Of a stretch of DNA of 64,000 bases, positions 28,840 to 39,750 are shown piece after piece. The stretch covers positions 1,302,001-1,366,000 of the forward strand of contig NZ_CP013418.1 of the NCBI RefSeq assembly GCF_001524445.2, read 5' to 3'. The stretch is from Burkholderia savannae. GTDB lineage: Bacteria > Pseudomonadota > Gammaproteobacteria > Burkholderiales > Burkholderiaceae. Below the pieces are notes generated by a model that saw nothing but the letters and a program-made list of their open reading frames with translations, searched no databases and was not told where the DNA came from. How positions within the stretch are numbered: position 1 is the first letter of the stretch; every line of letters begins with the position of its first letter. The position numbers and the translations under genes were made by a program.

Positions 28840-29567
28840 AAGAACGCCTCCCTTATCAGTGAACGTCGTCATTTCGACGGACGGGACCGACTGCGGCCCG
28901 ATGCGGTGTCGTCGGCCGACGCGACCACAGCGATCCCACGGTGAACCTTGACAGCTCGATTCGGACTGCTTAGCAGCTTGACCAAACCGACAAAGCCCTT
29001 ACGCCCCGGGAATCATAGTGACTTTCCTCTAAAAGTAAACCTTGCAATCGACAAATCGATCGGATTTACGAAGGCAGCCATCCCACTATTTCATCGATAT
29101 TGGCACCAGAAACGTATATTGAAATAGTGATTGTTTCTGATAGGCGCATGAGAATTTACTCGTCACGAAACGGCGAATAAGGAAGGAATCCGAATGATGT
29201 CGGAGCCGGATCGATCGATCTGACCAAGCATGTCCGTCATGCGAACAAGAACACAAAACGCCTTCTTTTTCAGGCGCTTAATGTCACGCATGCAATGATC
29301 CACGAGAATCACGGGCAACCGATGAATCGGCCGACCGGATCAGGAAAAATCGACATTCACCGCGTTCATGATGCACGCCGATAAGATGCGGTTCTAAAAA
29401 ATAAATGCCGTGATTACATGAATCCGTTCGAATCGGCGGTTATGTAACCTGAAACACAATCGCATTGACCGGAGAATGCGACCGAACGCGCCATGTTCTA
29501 ATTTTCCGAGATGCGCGTTCGTCCGCCGGTTTCGTTGCGCGAGCGACGTGCCCGCGATGCCGCCGTC
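28840..29567. other. AT-rich gene-free stretch between the M23 gene and the liv operon
   Basis: About 730 bp without a convincing gene, clearly lower in GC than its surroundings. It holds a 10-bp inverted repeat (CACTATTTCA at 29084-29093 and TGAAATAGTG at 29120-29129). There is also a weak minus-strand hairpin (29259-29276) followed by TTTTG on that strand, which could end the liv transcript. Promoter elements for the M23 gene probably lie at the left end. Confidence 0.5.
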
Positions 29568-30269
29568 CTACGCGCCGAGATACGCGCTGCGGATTCCGTC
29601 GTTCGCCAGCAGGTTCGCGCCGGTGTCGGCGAGCACGACCCGCCCCGTCTCGAGCACATAGCCGCGATCGGCGACCTGCAACGCCTTGTGCGCGTTCTGC
29701 TCGACGAGGAACACCGTCACGCCCTCGTCGCGAATCGTCCGGATGATGTCGAAGATCTGCGCGATCACGAGCGGCGCAAGGCCGAGCGTCGGCTCGTCTA
29801 GCAGCAGCAGGCGCGGCCGGCTCATCAGCGCGCGGCCGATCGCGAGCATCTGCTGCTCGCCGCCCGACATCGTGCCCGCCCGCTGCCCCGAGCGCTCCTT
29901 CAGCCGCGGAAACAGGCGATAGACATGCTCGACGCCCTCGTCGATCTCATGGCGGCTCGCGAAGAAGCCGCCCATCTTCAGATTCTCCAGCACGGTGAGG
30001 CTCGGAAACACGCGGCGCCCTTCCGGCGAGATCGCGAGCCCCTGGCGCATGATCTCGTGCGTCGGCATCGCGGTGATGTCGCTGCCCTCGAACAGCACGC
30101 GCCCGCTCGACGCGCGCGGCGTGCCGCACACGGTCATCATCAGCGTCGTCTTGCCCGCGCCGTTGCTGCCGATCAGCGTGACGATCTCGCCCTTCTTCAC
30201 TTCGATCGACACGCCCGACAGCGCCTCGATCGCGCCGTAGTGCGTATGGACCTTCTCCAGCTTCAGCAT
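29568..30269 (-). CDS. livF: Branched-chain amino acid ABC transporter ATPase LivF
   Basis: A 233-residue ATPase of the HAAT uptake family. Walker A is GSNGAGKTT near residue 37, the signature MSGGEQQMLAIGRAL near 135 and Walker B LLLLDEPTLGLAP near 155, followed by the VEQN H-loop region typical of LivF. Its ATG (30267-30269) overlaps the livG stop by one base (TGATG), so the two are translationally coupled. It is the last gene of livJHMGF, powering import of leucine-type amino acids or a related ligand. Confidence 0.95.
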   Translation of the reverse strand: MLKLEKVHTHYGAIEALSGVSIEVKKGEIVTLIGSNGAGKTTLMMTVCGTPRASSGRVLFEGSDITAMPTHEIMRQGLAISPEGRRVFPSLTVLENLKMGGFFASRHEIDEGVEHVYRLFPRLKERSGQRAGTMSGGEQQMLAIGRALMSRPRLLLLDEPTLGLAPLVIAQIFDIIRTIRDEGVTVFLVEQNAHKALQVADRGYVLETGRVVLADTGANLLANDGIRSAYLGA

Positions 30270-31042
30270 CACTCCTCTCCCAGATAGGCCTTGATCACGC
30301 GCGGATCGTTGCGCACTTCGTCGGGCCGGCCGATCGTGATCGGCCGGCCGTGCTCCATCACCAGAATGCGATCCGAGACGCCCATCACGAGACTCATGTC
30401 GTGCTCGATCAGCAGCACCGCGACGCCGAACTCGCGGCGCAGCCGGTCGATCAGTTGCTGCAGTTCGACCTTCTCCTGCGGATTGAGGCCCGCCGCCGGC
30501 TCGTCGAGCATCAGCAGGCGCGGGTTCGTGATCATGCAGCGCGCGATCTCGAGGCGGCGCTGATGGCCATACGAGAGCGTGCCCGCGGGCCGGTTCGCGA
30601 CCGCCGTCAGATTCATCCGGTCGAGCCACACGGCCGCGCGCTCGAGCGCGTCGCGTTCCGCGCGGCGATACGCGGGCGTCGCGAAGAGGCCGTGAAAGAG
30701 CCCCGACTTCACCTGCCGATGCTGCGCGACGAGCAGGTTCTCGACGACCGTCAGCGACTTGAAGAGCCGAATGTTCTGGAACGTGCGCACGAGCCCCTTG
30801 CGCGCGACCAGGTGGCTCGTCAGCCCGCCGATCGAATGGCCGTCGAGCACGACGCTGCCCGCCGTCGGCCGATAGAACCCGCCGATGCAGTTGAACACCG
30901 TCGTCTTGCCCGCGCCGTTCGGGCCGATGATCGCGAACACCTCGTCGCGGCGCACGTCGAAATCGATCCCGTCCACCGCGAGCAAGCCGCCGAAGCGCAT
31001 CTGCAGCGCGGACACCTTCAACATTTCCGTCGTCGCGCTCAT
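30269..31042 (-). CDS. livG: Branched-chain amino acid ABC transporter ATPase LivG
   Basis: A 257-residue ABC ATPase: Walker [14 protein letters not shown]-loop in [20 protein letters not shown], signature [15 protein letters not shown] and Walker [16 protein letters not shown], then LLIEHDM. The signature is LSYGH rather than LSGGQ, which is normal in LivG. The ATG at 31042 overlaps the end of livM by 4 bp (ATGA). It pairs with LivF as the motor of the importer. Confidence 0.96.
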   Translation of the reverse strand: MSATTEMLKVSALQMRFGGLLAVDGIDFDVRRDEVFAIIGPNGAGKTTVFNCIGGFYRPTAGSVVLDGHSIGGLTSHLVARKGLVRTFQNIRLFKSLTVVENLLVAQHRQVKSGLFHGLFATPAYRRAERDALERAAVWLDRMNLTAVANRPAGTLSYGHQRRLEIARCMITNPRLLMLDEPAAGLNPQEKVELQQLIDRLRREFGVAVLLIEHDMSLVMGVSDRILVMEHGRPITIGRPDEVRNDPRVIKAYLGEE

Positions 31043-32310
31043 TGCGGCAGCTCCACGTGGGGGCGGCTCGCGGGCAGCAGGCCCTGCGGACGCCACATCA
31101 TCATCAACACCATCACGAGGCCGAACATCAGCATCCGGTATTCGGCGAAACCGCGCGCGATCTCGGGCAACAGGGTCAGCAGGATCGCCGCGAGAATCAC
31201 GCCGAGCTGCGAGCCCATTCCGCCCAGCACGACGATGGCGAGAATCAGCGCGGATTCGATGAACGTGAACGACTCCGGATTCACGAGCCCCTGGCGCGCC
31301 GCGAAGAACGCACCGCCGATGCCGGCGAACGACGCGCCGAGCGTGAATGCCGACAGCTTGATGCGCGTCGGATTGAGGCCGAGCGAGCGGCACGCGATCT
31401 CGTCGTCGCGCAGCGCCTCCCATGCGCGACCCATCGGCATCCTGATCAACCGGCTCGTCACGAAGAGCGTGAAACAGACGAGCAGCAGCGCGATCAGGTA
31501 CAGGAAGATCACGACGTGCTCGCCGCTGTACTCGAGTCCGATCAGCTCGTGGAAGGTTTTCGCGCCCTCGACGCTCGCGCTTCGCGCCATCTCGAAGCCG
31601 AACACCGTCGGCTTCGGGATGCCGGAGACGCCGTCGGGGCCGCCCGTGATGCTCGTCAGGTTGTTCGCGAGCAGGCGGATGATCTCGCCGAAGCCCAGCG
31701 TGACGATCGCGAGATAGTCGCCGCGCAGCCGCAGCACCGGAAAGCCGAGCACGAAGCCGAACGTCGCCGACGCGAGCGCGGCGAGCGGCAGGCATTCCCA
31801 GAACGTGAGCCCGAAGTACTGGTTGAGAAGCGCATATGTGTAGCCGCCGACCGCATAGAAGCCGACGTAGCCCAGATCGAGCAGGCCGGCGAAGCCGACG
31901 ACGATGTTCAGGCCGAGGCCGAGGATCACGTAGATGAGCGCGAGCGTCGCGACGTCGATCGCGCCGCGCGAGCCGAAGAACGGCCACACGAAGCCGAACG
32001 CGACGAGCGCCCAGACGATCGCGCGCTGCTCGCGCGCGCCGAGCGGCGGCGTCGCGGGCATGCGCACGGCCGCCTTCGCGCGCACGAGCGCGGGCTTGAA
32101 CAACTGAAACAGGAACACGGCGGCGACCGCGATCCAGACCGGCCGCCAGTGCGCTTCGAGAACGACCTGATAGCCGTCGAGCTTCAGCTGAAGGCCGAGG
32201 ATCGGCACCGTGAGGATCGCGGTCAGCACGGCGGCCGTCACCGCGTGCTTGAGCGATCGCACGGCCGGCACGCCGGCCGTCGTGCGGACGGAAGTCATCG
32301 CTTGATTCAT
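31039..32310 (-). CDS. livM: Branched-chain amino acid ABC permease LivM (long N-terminus)
   Basis: A 423-residue inner-membrane permease. The LivM core with its conserved [19 protein letters not shown] motif begins near residue 140. The first ~110 residues add extra hydrophobic segments (about 25-45 and 58-75), a long N-terminus also present in E. coli-type LivM. The EAA-like cytoplasmic loop is in [21 protein letters not shown]. The ATG at 32310 has GAGG upstream and follows the livH stop by 8 bp. Confidence 0.94.
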   Translation of the reverse strand: MNQAMTSVRTTAGVPAVRSLKHAVTAAVLTAILTVPILGLQLKLDGYQVVLEAHWRPVWIAVAAVFLFQLFKPALVRAKAAVRMPATPPLGAREQRAIVWALVAFGFVWPFFGSRGAIDVATLALIYVILGLGLNIVVGFAGLLDLGYVGFYAVGGYTYALLNQYFGLTFWECLPLAALASATFGFVLGFPVLRLRGDYLAIVTLGFGEIIRLLANNLTSITGGPDGVSGIPKPTVFGFEMARSASVEGAKTFHELIGLEYSGEHVVIFLYLIALLLVCFTLFVTSRLIRMPMGRAWEALRDDEIACRSLGLNPTRIKLSAFTLGASFAGIGGAFFAARQGLVNPESFTFIESALILAIVVLGGMGSQLGVILAAILLTLLPEIARGFAEYRMLMFGLVMVLMMMWRPQGLLPASRPHVELPQ

Positions 32311-32318
32311 GGGCGGCC

Positions 32319-33245
<927 letters not shown>

Positions 33246-33398
33246 GCGGGAAGCTCCCGTTCGCGCCGACGCGCATGCATGCGCCGCCGCTCGCGAAAGC
33301 GGCGGCGCATGCAGCGCACGGGCGTCCGATCTCGATGCGCCCGCCCCGCGGCGGCCCGCTCGCGCGACGGCGCAGGGCCAGCGCAGGGCCAATGCGAC

Positions 33399-33427
33399 CC
33401 GCCCCGCTCGAACGTGCAGCGGGGCGG
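33399..33427 (-). terminator. Hairpin between livJ and livH (partial attenuator)
   Basis: CCGCCCCGCT (33399-33408) and AGCGGGGCGG (33418-33427) form a perfect 10-bp stem with a 9-nt loop, 22 bp after the livJ stop. It has no T run, so it probably stabilises the livJ message or attenuates the downstream genes rather than fully ending transcription. Confidence 0.55.
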
Positions 33428-33448
33428 ACGGGCGGGCAGATACTCCAG

Positions 33449-34564
33449 TTAGTTGGCGGCCGTCTTGGTCGCGTCCTTGTGCCACTTGTAGACGACGAAC
33501 TTGAACGATTTCAGGTCGCCCTGCGCGTCGTACGACACCTTGCCGATCGGCGTGTCGAAGCTGTGCTGGTGCATGTACGCGGCGACCTTCGCCGGATCGG
33601 TGGTCTTCGCGCCCGCGATCGAATCGGCGATGATCTTCACGCCGGAATACGCGGGCATCTGGAACGTGCCGTTCGGATCGCGCTTCTTGTCGGCGAACGC
33701 CTTCACGAGCGCCGCATTGGCCGGATCGGCGGTGAAGTCGGCGGGCAGCGTGACGAGCATGCCTTCCGAAGCCGGGCCGGCGATCGCCGTCACGTCCTTG
33801 TTGCCGACGCCTTCCGGTCCCATGAACACGGCCTTCACGCCCTGTTCGCGCGCCTGGCGCATCAGCAGCCCCATTTCCGGGTGATAGCCGCCAAAGTAGA
33901 CGAAGTCGACGCCCTGCGACTTCAGCTTCGTGACGACCGCCGAGTAGTCGGAGTCGCCCGCGTTGATGCCTTCGAAGATCACGACGGGCACCTTCGCCGC
34001 GTCGAGGTCCTTCTTCACCGCCGACGCGATGCCCTGGCCGTACGACTGCTTGTCGTGCAGCACGGCGACCTTCTTCGGCTTGACCTTGCCGATGATGTAC
34101 TGCGCGGCGGCCGGCCCCTGCTGGTCGTCGCGGCCGATCGTTCGGAACACGAACTTGCGCTTCTTGCCCTCGGTCAACTGCGGCGCGGTCGCCGACGGCG
34201 TGATCATCACGATGCCTTCGTTCTCGTAGATGTCCGACGCCGGAATCGTCGAGCCCGAGCACACGTGGCCGATCACGTACTTGATCTTCTGGCTGACGAT
34301 CTTGTTCGCCACCGCGACCGCCTGCTTCGGCTCGCACGCGTCGTCCATCATCACCACCTCGAACTTATTGCCGCCCGCGCCGCCGGCTGCGTTGATCTGC
34401 TCGATCGCCGTCAGCGCGCCGGCCTTGACCATGTCGCCGTACTGAGCGACCGAGCCGCTCATCGGGCCGGCAATGGCGATCTTCACGGTTTCCGCATGGG
34501 CAGCGGCGCCGGCTGCAACGAGCATCGCGGCGAGAGAGATGGACGAAAGACGGGACAGCATCAT
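33449..34564 (-). CDS. livJ: Branched-chain amino acid ABC periplasmic binding protein
   Basis: A 371-residue periplasmic type-I binding protein (Leu/Ile/Val family). The signal peptide is about residues 1-24 (LSSISLAAMLVAAGAAAHA). The mature start VKIAIAGPMSGSVAQYGDM and the GHVCSGSTIPASDIYE segment, with the Cys/Ser ligand loop, are typical. It is the first gene of the liv operon and probably the most highly expressed. Two adjacent ATGs (34564 and 34561) follow GGAGCTCCTG; the first is given. Ligand range (Leu/Ile/Val versus other neutral amino acids) cannot be read from sequence. Confidence 0.95.
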   Translation of the reverse strand: MMLSRLSSISLAAMLVAAGAAAHAETVKIAIAGPMSGSVAQYGDMVKAGALTAIEQINAAGGAGGNKFEVVMMDDACEPKQAVAVANKIVSQKIKYVIGHVCSGSTIPASDIYENEGIVMITPSATAPQLTEGKKRKFVFRTIGRDDQQGPAAAQYIIGKVKPKKVAVLHDKQSYGQGIASAVKKDLDAAKVPVVIFEGINAGDSDYSAVVTKLKSQGVDFVYFGGYHPEMGLLMRQAREQGVKAVFMGPEGVGNKDVTAIAGPASEGMLVTLPADFTADPANAALVKAFADKKRDPNGTFQMPAYSGVKIIADSIAGAKTTDPAKVAAYMHQHSFDTPIGKVSYDAQGDLKSFKFVVYKWHKDATKTAAN

Positions 34565-35423
34565 CAGGAGCTCCTCGATTATGTTTAGTCATACGGGCAA
34601 GGCAACATGACTTGCGCAATCGAACAACACCCGTGGACGAAACGACTTGGAGCACGCCCGAGACGGAAAGACGGACCTGCAGATGGAACAGCGCTTGCGG
34701 GGCCCGGCAGTGTCAGCCGCCGTCGCGAGCGACGGAGACCTTGGTTCGGAAAGACAACGTGATGCGTCTTGTATTGCGCAAGCGATTCGCCTGCCCCGCT
34801 TACCTCACTGCTCGTCGGACGGATATGCCGACAGCCGTTGGCAAGGCAGCCGAAATTATAGGATCGTTTTTCATCCATCTGACCAGAATTAACGGACGAA
34901 TCAGGGAAAACACGCAGTCCGCGCGGCCTCTCGGGCGCTCGGTTGCGCCCGTCGTTCGCATGTTGCACCGCAGCCGGATTCGACGGCCGCGCGACCGTTC
35001 GCGCAACCGCCTCGCGCGATTTCCCTTTCGCTGCGGACGTTTATCGCGACGCTGCGGCGCACCGTAAGACGAGCCGAACCCGATCCGGACGTCGAGCGAC
35101 GGCGGCACGCGATTCGACCTCCGCAGCGAGGTACGACCGCCCGACCATCCGAACGACACGAGCGCCATGCAATATCCGCCGGCATGCGCGCATATACCGG
35201 CAATTTCATCGGGGACATAGCAGGCATTTTGGAATTTCGATGAAATAATGCGAGCGCGCAATCGGTCAGCCGGCCCTTTCATTTTCCCGTCGAGCCGGCT
35301 TGCCCGGTTCAGGCGGCACCGTGCCGGCCGGTCGCGCGATTCGCCCGCCGTTCGACTCCGATCCAACTCCGATCCGGCGGAAATCGGCCGCCGTTCGCAC
35401 CACGCATCATTTACGCTCGCTTC
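34565..35423. other. Divergent intergenic region, liv operon / FAD oxidoreductase gene
   Basis: About 860 bp without a convincing gene. On the minus strand TATAAT (complement of 34855-34860) is a good -10 for the liv operon, with only weak -35 matches upstream (TGGTCA at 34880-34885, spacer 19). This would give a leader of almost 290 nt before livJ. No leucine-rich leader peptide was found. Confidence 0.4.
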
Positions 35424-36668
35424 ATGGATTTCGACGTCATCGTTCTCGGCGCCGGCATCGTCGGCGTATCGGCCGCGCTGCATCTGCAGGATCGCGGCCG
35501 CAGGGTCGCGCTCGTCGACCGCGGCGCGCCCGGCGGCGGCACGAGCTTCGGCAACGCCGGGCTCATCGAGCGGTCCTCCGTCGCACCGTACGCGTTTCCG
35601 CGCAACCCGCTCGCGCTGCTGCGCTACGCGATGAACCGCTCGACCGAACTCTATTGGGATCGTGCGTCGCTGCCGTCGTTCGCGCCGTGGCTCGCGCGCT
35701 TCTGGTGGGAATCGTCGCCGCGCCGCCGTGCGGCCGCCGCGCGCGACATGCTGCCGCTCATCGAGCTCAGCGTCGCCGAGCACGATGCGCTGATCGCGCG
35801 CGCGAACGCCGGCGACCTCGTGCACGCGCGCGGCTGGATCGAAGCGTATCGGACGCCGGAGCGCCTCGAGCATGCGGCGCGCGGTGCGCGGCGCGACGCG
35901 AGCCGGCACGGCCTGCGCGTGGCGACGCTCGACGCGTCCGCGCTCGCCGCGCAAGAACCCGCGCTCGGCGCTGGGTTCTGCGGCGCGCTGCACTGGCTCG
36001 ACCCCAAGAGCGTCGTCGATCCCGGCACGCTCGTCAAAGCGTACGCGCGGCTCTTCGAGCGCGACGGCGGCGCGCTGCTCGAAGGCGATGCCGCGAGCGT
36101 CGAATCGAGCGGCGACGGCTGGAACGTGAGCACGGCCGACGGCGTCGCGACGGCGCGCGAAGTCGTCGTCGCGCTCGGCCCCTGGTCGGATACCGTGTTC
36201 GCGAAGCTCGGCTACCGGATACCGCTGCGCGAAAAACGCGGCTACCACATGCATTACGCGCCGCCCGGCGGCGCGCCGCTGTCCGCGCCCGTCGTCGATC
36301 TCGAGCACGGCTACGTCGTCGCGCCGATGCGCGGCGGATTGCGGCTCACGACAGGCGTCGAGATCGCCGCGCGCACGCTGCCGCCGACGGGCGTGCAGCT
36401 CGCGCGCGCGGAGCGCATCGCGCAGCCGACGTTCAGGCTCGGCCCGCGGCTCGATCCCGCGCCGTGGCTCGGCTTTCGGCCGTGCATGCCGGACATGCGC
36501 CCCGTGATCGGCGCGGCGCCACGACACCGCGGCATGTGGTTCGCGTTCGGCCACAACCATCACGGGCTCACGCTCGGCCCCGTCACGGGGCGCCTGCTCG
36601 CGGAAATGATGTGCGGCGAGCCGACCGTCGCGGACGTCGCGCCGTTTCGCGTCGAGCGGTTTCTGTGA
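35424..36668 (+). CDS. FAD-dependent D-amino-acid dehydrogenase (DadA-like)
   Basis: A 414-residue flavoprotein of the DAO superfamily. The N-terminal dinucleotide motif VIVLGAGIVGVSAALHL, the following GTSFGNAGLI segment and the C-terminal FAD-closing motif FAFGHNHHGLTLGPVTGRLLAEM are intact. It resembles DadA-type enzymes that oxidise D-amino acids to 2-oxo acids and feed electrons to the respiratory chain. It is divergent from the liv importer, a pairing that suggests the imported and oxidised compounds are related (inference). The start at 35424 begins directly at the Rossmann strand, as usual; no signal peptide. Confidence 0.9.
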   Translation: MDFDVIVLGAGIVGVSAALHLQDRGRRVALVDRGAPGGGTSFGNAGLIERSSVAPYAFPRNPLALLRYAMNRSTELYWDRASLPSFAPWLARFWWESSPRRRAAAARDMLPLIELSVAEHDALIARANAGDLVHARGWIEAYRTPERLEHAARGARRDASRHGLRVATLDASALAAQEPALGAGFCGALHWLDPKSVVDPGTLVKAYARLFERDGGALLEGDAASVESSGDGWNVSTADGVATAREVVVALGPWSDTVFAKLGYRIPLREKRGYHMHYAPPGGAPLSAPVVDLEHGYVVAPMRGGLRLTTGVEIAARTLPPTGVQLARAERIAQPTFRLGPRLDPAPWLGFRPCMPDMRPVIGAAPRHRGMWFAFGHNHHGLTLGPVTGRLLAEMMCGEPTVADVAPFRVERFL

Positions 36669-37499
36669 TTCGAAGCGGGAACCCGCGGGAGCGCGGGGGG
36701 CGGCAGCGGCATTCGATACGCCGGCACGCTCGCTCGCGCACCGTGACGAGAAGCGCCGCCGCGAATGCATGCCCCATATGCGTTCCAACGGCAAAGGACC
36801 GGCCGACATAATCCGTGCATCATGTCGCTCGCCACGCGCCGCATGACCGATTCGCTATTCGCCCACTAAACAAAACCCGCGCGGCGGCGAAACTCAGGAG
36901 CGATATTGCGCGATCGTCGAAGCGCGACGAGCGCCTAATCGGTCATCGCGCAACGAGCAACGGGCTACGCCGCCCGCGAATCATTGCACGTTGAACGAAT
37001 GGTGCTTTGCAATTTTCACAACGAACATCGTCTGAACAATCAATGCAGCCGAATCGGACGCACGAATAACCGAATTGCACTCGAACGCGCCGCGCGCAAA
37101 ACGATCGCGCAAACCGTCTTCGCGTTGAAGCGAGAAACCTTGACACGCGGCGCAACAACGTGACAAAGCACTCGCCCGCACCGCATGCGCGCGCCGCGCG
37201 ATGACGATCCGCAAACGGCGAATGCCGCGTGCAGCAGGCTGTGGCGCGGCTCGGACGCGTTCTCGCACTCCGTTCGCGCACCATTCGAGTGAACGATTCC
37301 GCACTCCACTTTTGCCCGCAAATGGAAATCGATTGTTTCTAAATCGGCAAAAAGTAATTTGAGCCAGACAGGATGTTTTTTCCGCGCGAGCGCGCTTACA
37401 TTTAGCGCACCCCTCTAATGGAAATCGCTACGGAATCGACGGAAAGCAGTTGCAATAACTGCCTAGGCCGATACCGCACGAGCTTTAGGAAACGGCAAA
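36669..37499. other. Gene-free stretch
   Basis: About 830 bp without a convincing gene. Toward its right end the 11-mer AATGGAAATCG occurs twice in the same orientation (37321-37331 and 37417-37427), upstream of the DUF3331 gene, in locally AT-rich DNA likely to contain its promoter. Confidence 0.5.
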
Positions 37500-37790
37500 A
37501 TGAAGTCCTCCAAATCCCAGCCTGTGCTCGATCCCGCTGACGTTCACGTCGAAATCCTCGAACGCTCCGACACGCTGCTCGTCGTCCGCTGGGTCGAACC
37601 CGGCCGCTGCCACTACGGCGAGCAACGCTGGCGCCGCCGCTTCGCGCAACGCACCGGCACTTGTGCGCTGTCGCGCCAGGTGATCCACCGCGGCGACGAA
37701 GTGTTCCGCCCCGCCGAGCGCCCGGCGCCCGCCAATGCAGGCGCGATGATTTCCGCCGCCGAAGTGCTCGGGCACGCGAGCGGCAAGTAA
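37500..37790 (+). CDS. DUF3331-domain protein
   Basis: A 96-residue protein of the DUF3331 family, found mainly in Burkholderia. Recognisable features are VVRWVEPGRCHYGEQRWRR and the segment GTCALSRQVIHRGDEVFRP, with two conserved Cys that could bind metal. Function is unknown. It stands alone; the ATG at 37500 follows TTTAGGAAACGGCAAA. Confidence 0.83.
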   Translation: MKSSKSQPVLDPADVHVEILERSDTLLVVRWVEPGRCHYGEQRWRRRFAQRTGTCALSRQVIHRGDEVFRPAERPAPANAGAMISAAEVLGHASGK

Positions 37791-37860
37791 CGCCGCGCCA
37801 CACCACGCGGTTAGAGCGGCGTCTCTAGCCTGCTTCTTGTCTTCGCCGTCTTGCGTCACT

Positions 37861-37886
37861 ACCGTTACATCAATCAATGTAACGGT
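37861..37886. promoter_or_regulatory. Palindromic operator upstream of the SDR gene
   Basis: ACCGTTACAT (37861-37870) and ATGTAACGGT (37877-37886) are perfect 10-bp inverted arms around a 6-bp spacer, 120 bp before the SDR start. Its core 37865-37883 matches the operator at 6805-6823 at 16 of 19 positions, indicating a common TetR-like regulator. Confidence 0.6.
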
Positions 37887-38006
37887 GTAAAGGGTGCGAA
37901 CGGCGGAAACGCCGACGCTCCGCTGCACCGGGCCCAGGGCCCATTCGCGCAAACGGCGGGCCCGAGAACGCGCTGCCCGACGGCGCGCCAACGGATGGAG
38001 ACGAAG

Positions 38007-38993
38007 ATGCATGCATGGAGCGCGCAACACGTGCTGCCGCAAGGCGGAAAAGTCGCGGTCGTCACCGGGGCCAACAGCGGCCTCGGCTGGCAGATCGCGG
38101 AAACGCTCGCCGCCAAAGGCGCGCAAGTGGTGATGGGCTGCCGGGAGTCGGCGAAGGGCGAACTGGCCGCGCACACGATCCGCACCCGTTATCCGCGCGC
38201 CCGGATCGAAGTCGAAGCGCTCGATCTCGCCGATCTCGCATCCGTGTGCCGCTTCGCCGACGCCGTCACCGATCGCCACGGCCGCGTCGACATTCTCTGC
38301 AACAACGCAGGCGTGATGTTCCTGCCGCTGCGCCACACGCGCGACGGCTTTGAAATGCAGATGGGAACGAACCACCTCGGCCACTTCGCGCTGACGGGCC
38401 TGCTGCTGCCCGCGCTGCGCGCGTCGCACCGCGCGCGCGTCGTGACGATGTCGAGCGGCTTCAACCGGCTCGGCAAGATCCGTCTCGACAACATGCTCGC
38501 CGAGCGCGGCTACAACAAGTACCGCGCATATTGCGACAGCAAGCTCGCGAACCTGATGTTCACGCTCGAGCTTCAGCGCCGCTTCGATCGCGAGGGGCTG
38601 TCGATCCTGAGCGTGGCCGCGCATCCGGGCTACGCGGCCACGAACCTGCAGTTCGCCGGCCCGGCGATGGAGAATTCGTCGCTCGGCTCATTCGCGATGC
38701 GCGTCTCGAACCGGCTCGTCGCGCAGCCGGCCGAGGTCGGCGCGCTGCCCGCGATCCACGCGGCAACGGCGGCCGACGTCGTAGGCGGCGCGTACATCGG
38801 CCCCGCGCACCTGTGCGAGACCCGCGGCTATCCGGCCGACGCGCGCATCCCGCACCAGGCGCGCGACGCGCAGATGGGCGCCCGCCTATGGGAAAAATCC
38901 GAACAACTGACCGGCGTGCGCTATCTCGACACACCGTCGCCCGGCTCGCGCCGCGGAAACTCGCGCTACGACGCGACGTTCCGTGCGCTCTGA
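38007..38993 (+). CDS. Short-chain dehydrogenase (retinol-dehydrogenase-like)
   Basis: A 328-residue SDR of the larger 'protochlorophyllide reductase/retinol dehydrogenase-like' type. The nucleotide motif TGANSGLG is near residue 22, NNAG near 95, and the active-site Tyr/Lys are in YCDSKLANLMF near 175. The cofactor-specificity region (GCRESAKGELA) has an Arg, favouring NADP(H). The ATG at 38007 has GGAG six bases upstream. It shares an operator-like palindrome with the distant M24/EphD-like operon, so a lipid or alcohol/aldehyde substrate handled in the same regulon is likely. A strong terminator follows. Confidence 0.9.
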   Translation: MHAWSAQHVLPQGGKVAVVTGANSGLGWQIAETLAAKGAQVVMGCRESAKGELAAHTIRTRYPRARIEVEALDLADLASVCRFADAVTDRHGRVDILCNNAGVMFLPLRHTRDGFEMQMGTNHLGHFALTGLLLPALRASHRARVVTMSSGFNRLGKIRLDNMLAERGYNKYRAYCDSKLANLMFTLELQRRFDREGLSILSVAAHPGYAATNLQFAGPAMENSSLGSFAMRVSNRLVAQPAEVGALPAIHAATAADVVGGAYIGPAHLCETRGYPADARIPHQARDAQMGARLWEKSEQLTGVRYLDTPSPGSRRGNSRYDATFRAL

Positions 38994-39025
38994 AGCATTT
39001 CGCCAAGCCCAAGCTTGCCGCTTCG

Positions 39026-39060
39026 CCCGCTGCCCCCGCAGCGGGCGGGCGGTTTTTTTT
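39026..39060 (+). terminator. Intrinsic terminator of the SDR gene
   Basis: CCCGCTGC (39026-39033) pairs with GCAGCGGG (39038-39045), and the GC-rich stem is followed within 7 bases by eight consecutive T (39053-39060). Confidence 0.85.
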
Positions 39061-39220
39061 GCTGTGACACCCCACCGCTTGCGGTCTGGATTTTTTCAAT
39101 TTACGAAAAGATATTTCGCGAAAGCCAGCGTTTACCCGTAGGACCCCGAAGACTACGATGTAACCAATCGCTTAAGACATGGTGTCGAAAGCGAAATCGA
39201 TAAAACATTCGGAGGTTCTC

Positions 39221-39532
39221 ATGAAATCGCTCGTTTACGCTGTCGTCACCGCTTCCGCCCTGAGCGCTTCGTTCGGTGCGTTCGCGCAATCCAACCCGTC
39301 GCTGAGCCGAGCGCAAGTTCGCGCGGAGCTGGTCCAGCTCGAGAAGGCCGGCTACCACCCGGGCGTGTCGAGCCCGTACTATCCGGAAGACATCCAGGCT
39401 GCCCAAGCACGCGTGCAAGGCGCCGCCGACACGAGCGGCTACGGTGCGCAAGCCACGCCCGTCGCGCACATCGGCGCGCCGGCCGCCACGGCTCCCCGCT
39501 CGCCGCGCGATTCGATCTACTTCGGTCAGTAA
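39221..39532 (+). CDS. DUF4148-family secreted small protein
   Basis: A 103-residue exported protein. The signal peptide is residues 1-22 (MKSLVYAVVTASALSASFGA, cleavage after FAQ-type context), and the DUF4148 core LSRAQVRAELVQLEKAGYHP and YYPEDIQAAQARV follows. Such proteins are abundant in Burkholderia periplasm; function is unknown. GGAGG sits six bases before the ATG at 39221. AT-rich DNA at 39085-39125 probably holds its promoter. Confidence 0.9.
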   Translation: MKSLVYAVVTASALSASFGAFAQSNPSLSRAQVRAELVQLEKAGYHPGVSSPYYPEDIQAAQARVQGAADTSGYGAQATPVAHIGAPAATAPRSPRDSIYFGQ

Positions 39533-39646
39533 AGCAGCACGCGCGCTGCGCGGCCCCGCCTGATCCGGCAGCCGCGCAGCCTGAAATCCGCATGGCGCAC
39601 CGGCCGTTTCCGCGCGCCATCGCCCCCATTCGGGCCCCTAACCTCC

Positions 39647-39666
39647 GCCGCTCCGCAAGGAGCGGC
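39647..39666 (+). terminator. GNRA-capped hairpin downstream of the DUF4148 gene
   Basis: GCCGCTCC (39647-39654) and GGAGCGGC (39659-39666) form a perfect 8-bp stem with a GCAA tetraloop. There is no T run, so it may act as an mRNA stabiliser. Confidence 0.45.
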
Positions 39667-39675
39667 TTAGCCTGG

Positions 39676-39699
39676 GCGCCTGGCGCCTAGGCGCTTTTT
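39676..39699 (+). terminator. Intrinsic terminator downstream of the DUF4148 gene
   Basis: GCGCCT (39676-39681) and AGGCGC (39689-39694) form a stem directly followed by TTTTT. It is most likely the transcript end of the DUF4148 gene. Confidence 0.7.
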
Positions 39700-39750
39700 C
39701 GGCTAAGGCGCAAGTTCGCCGCTACGGCGGCCCCGTCAATCGAAACACGG

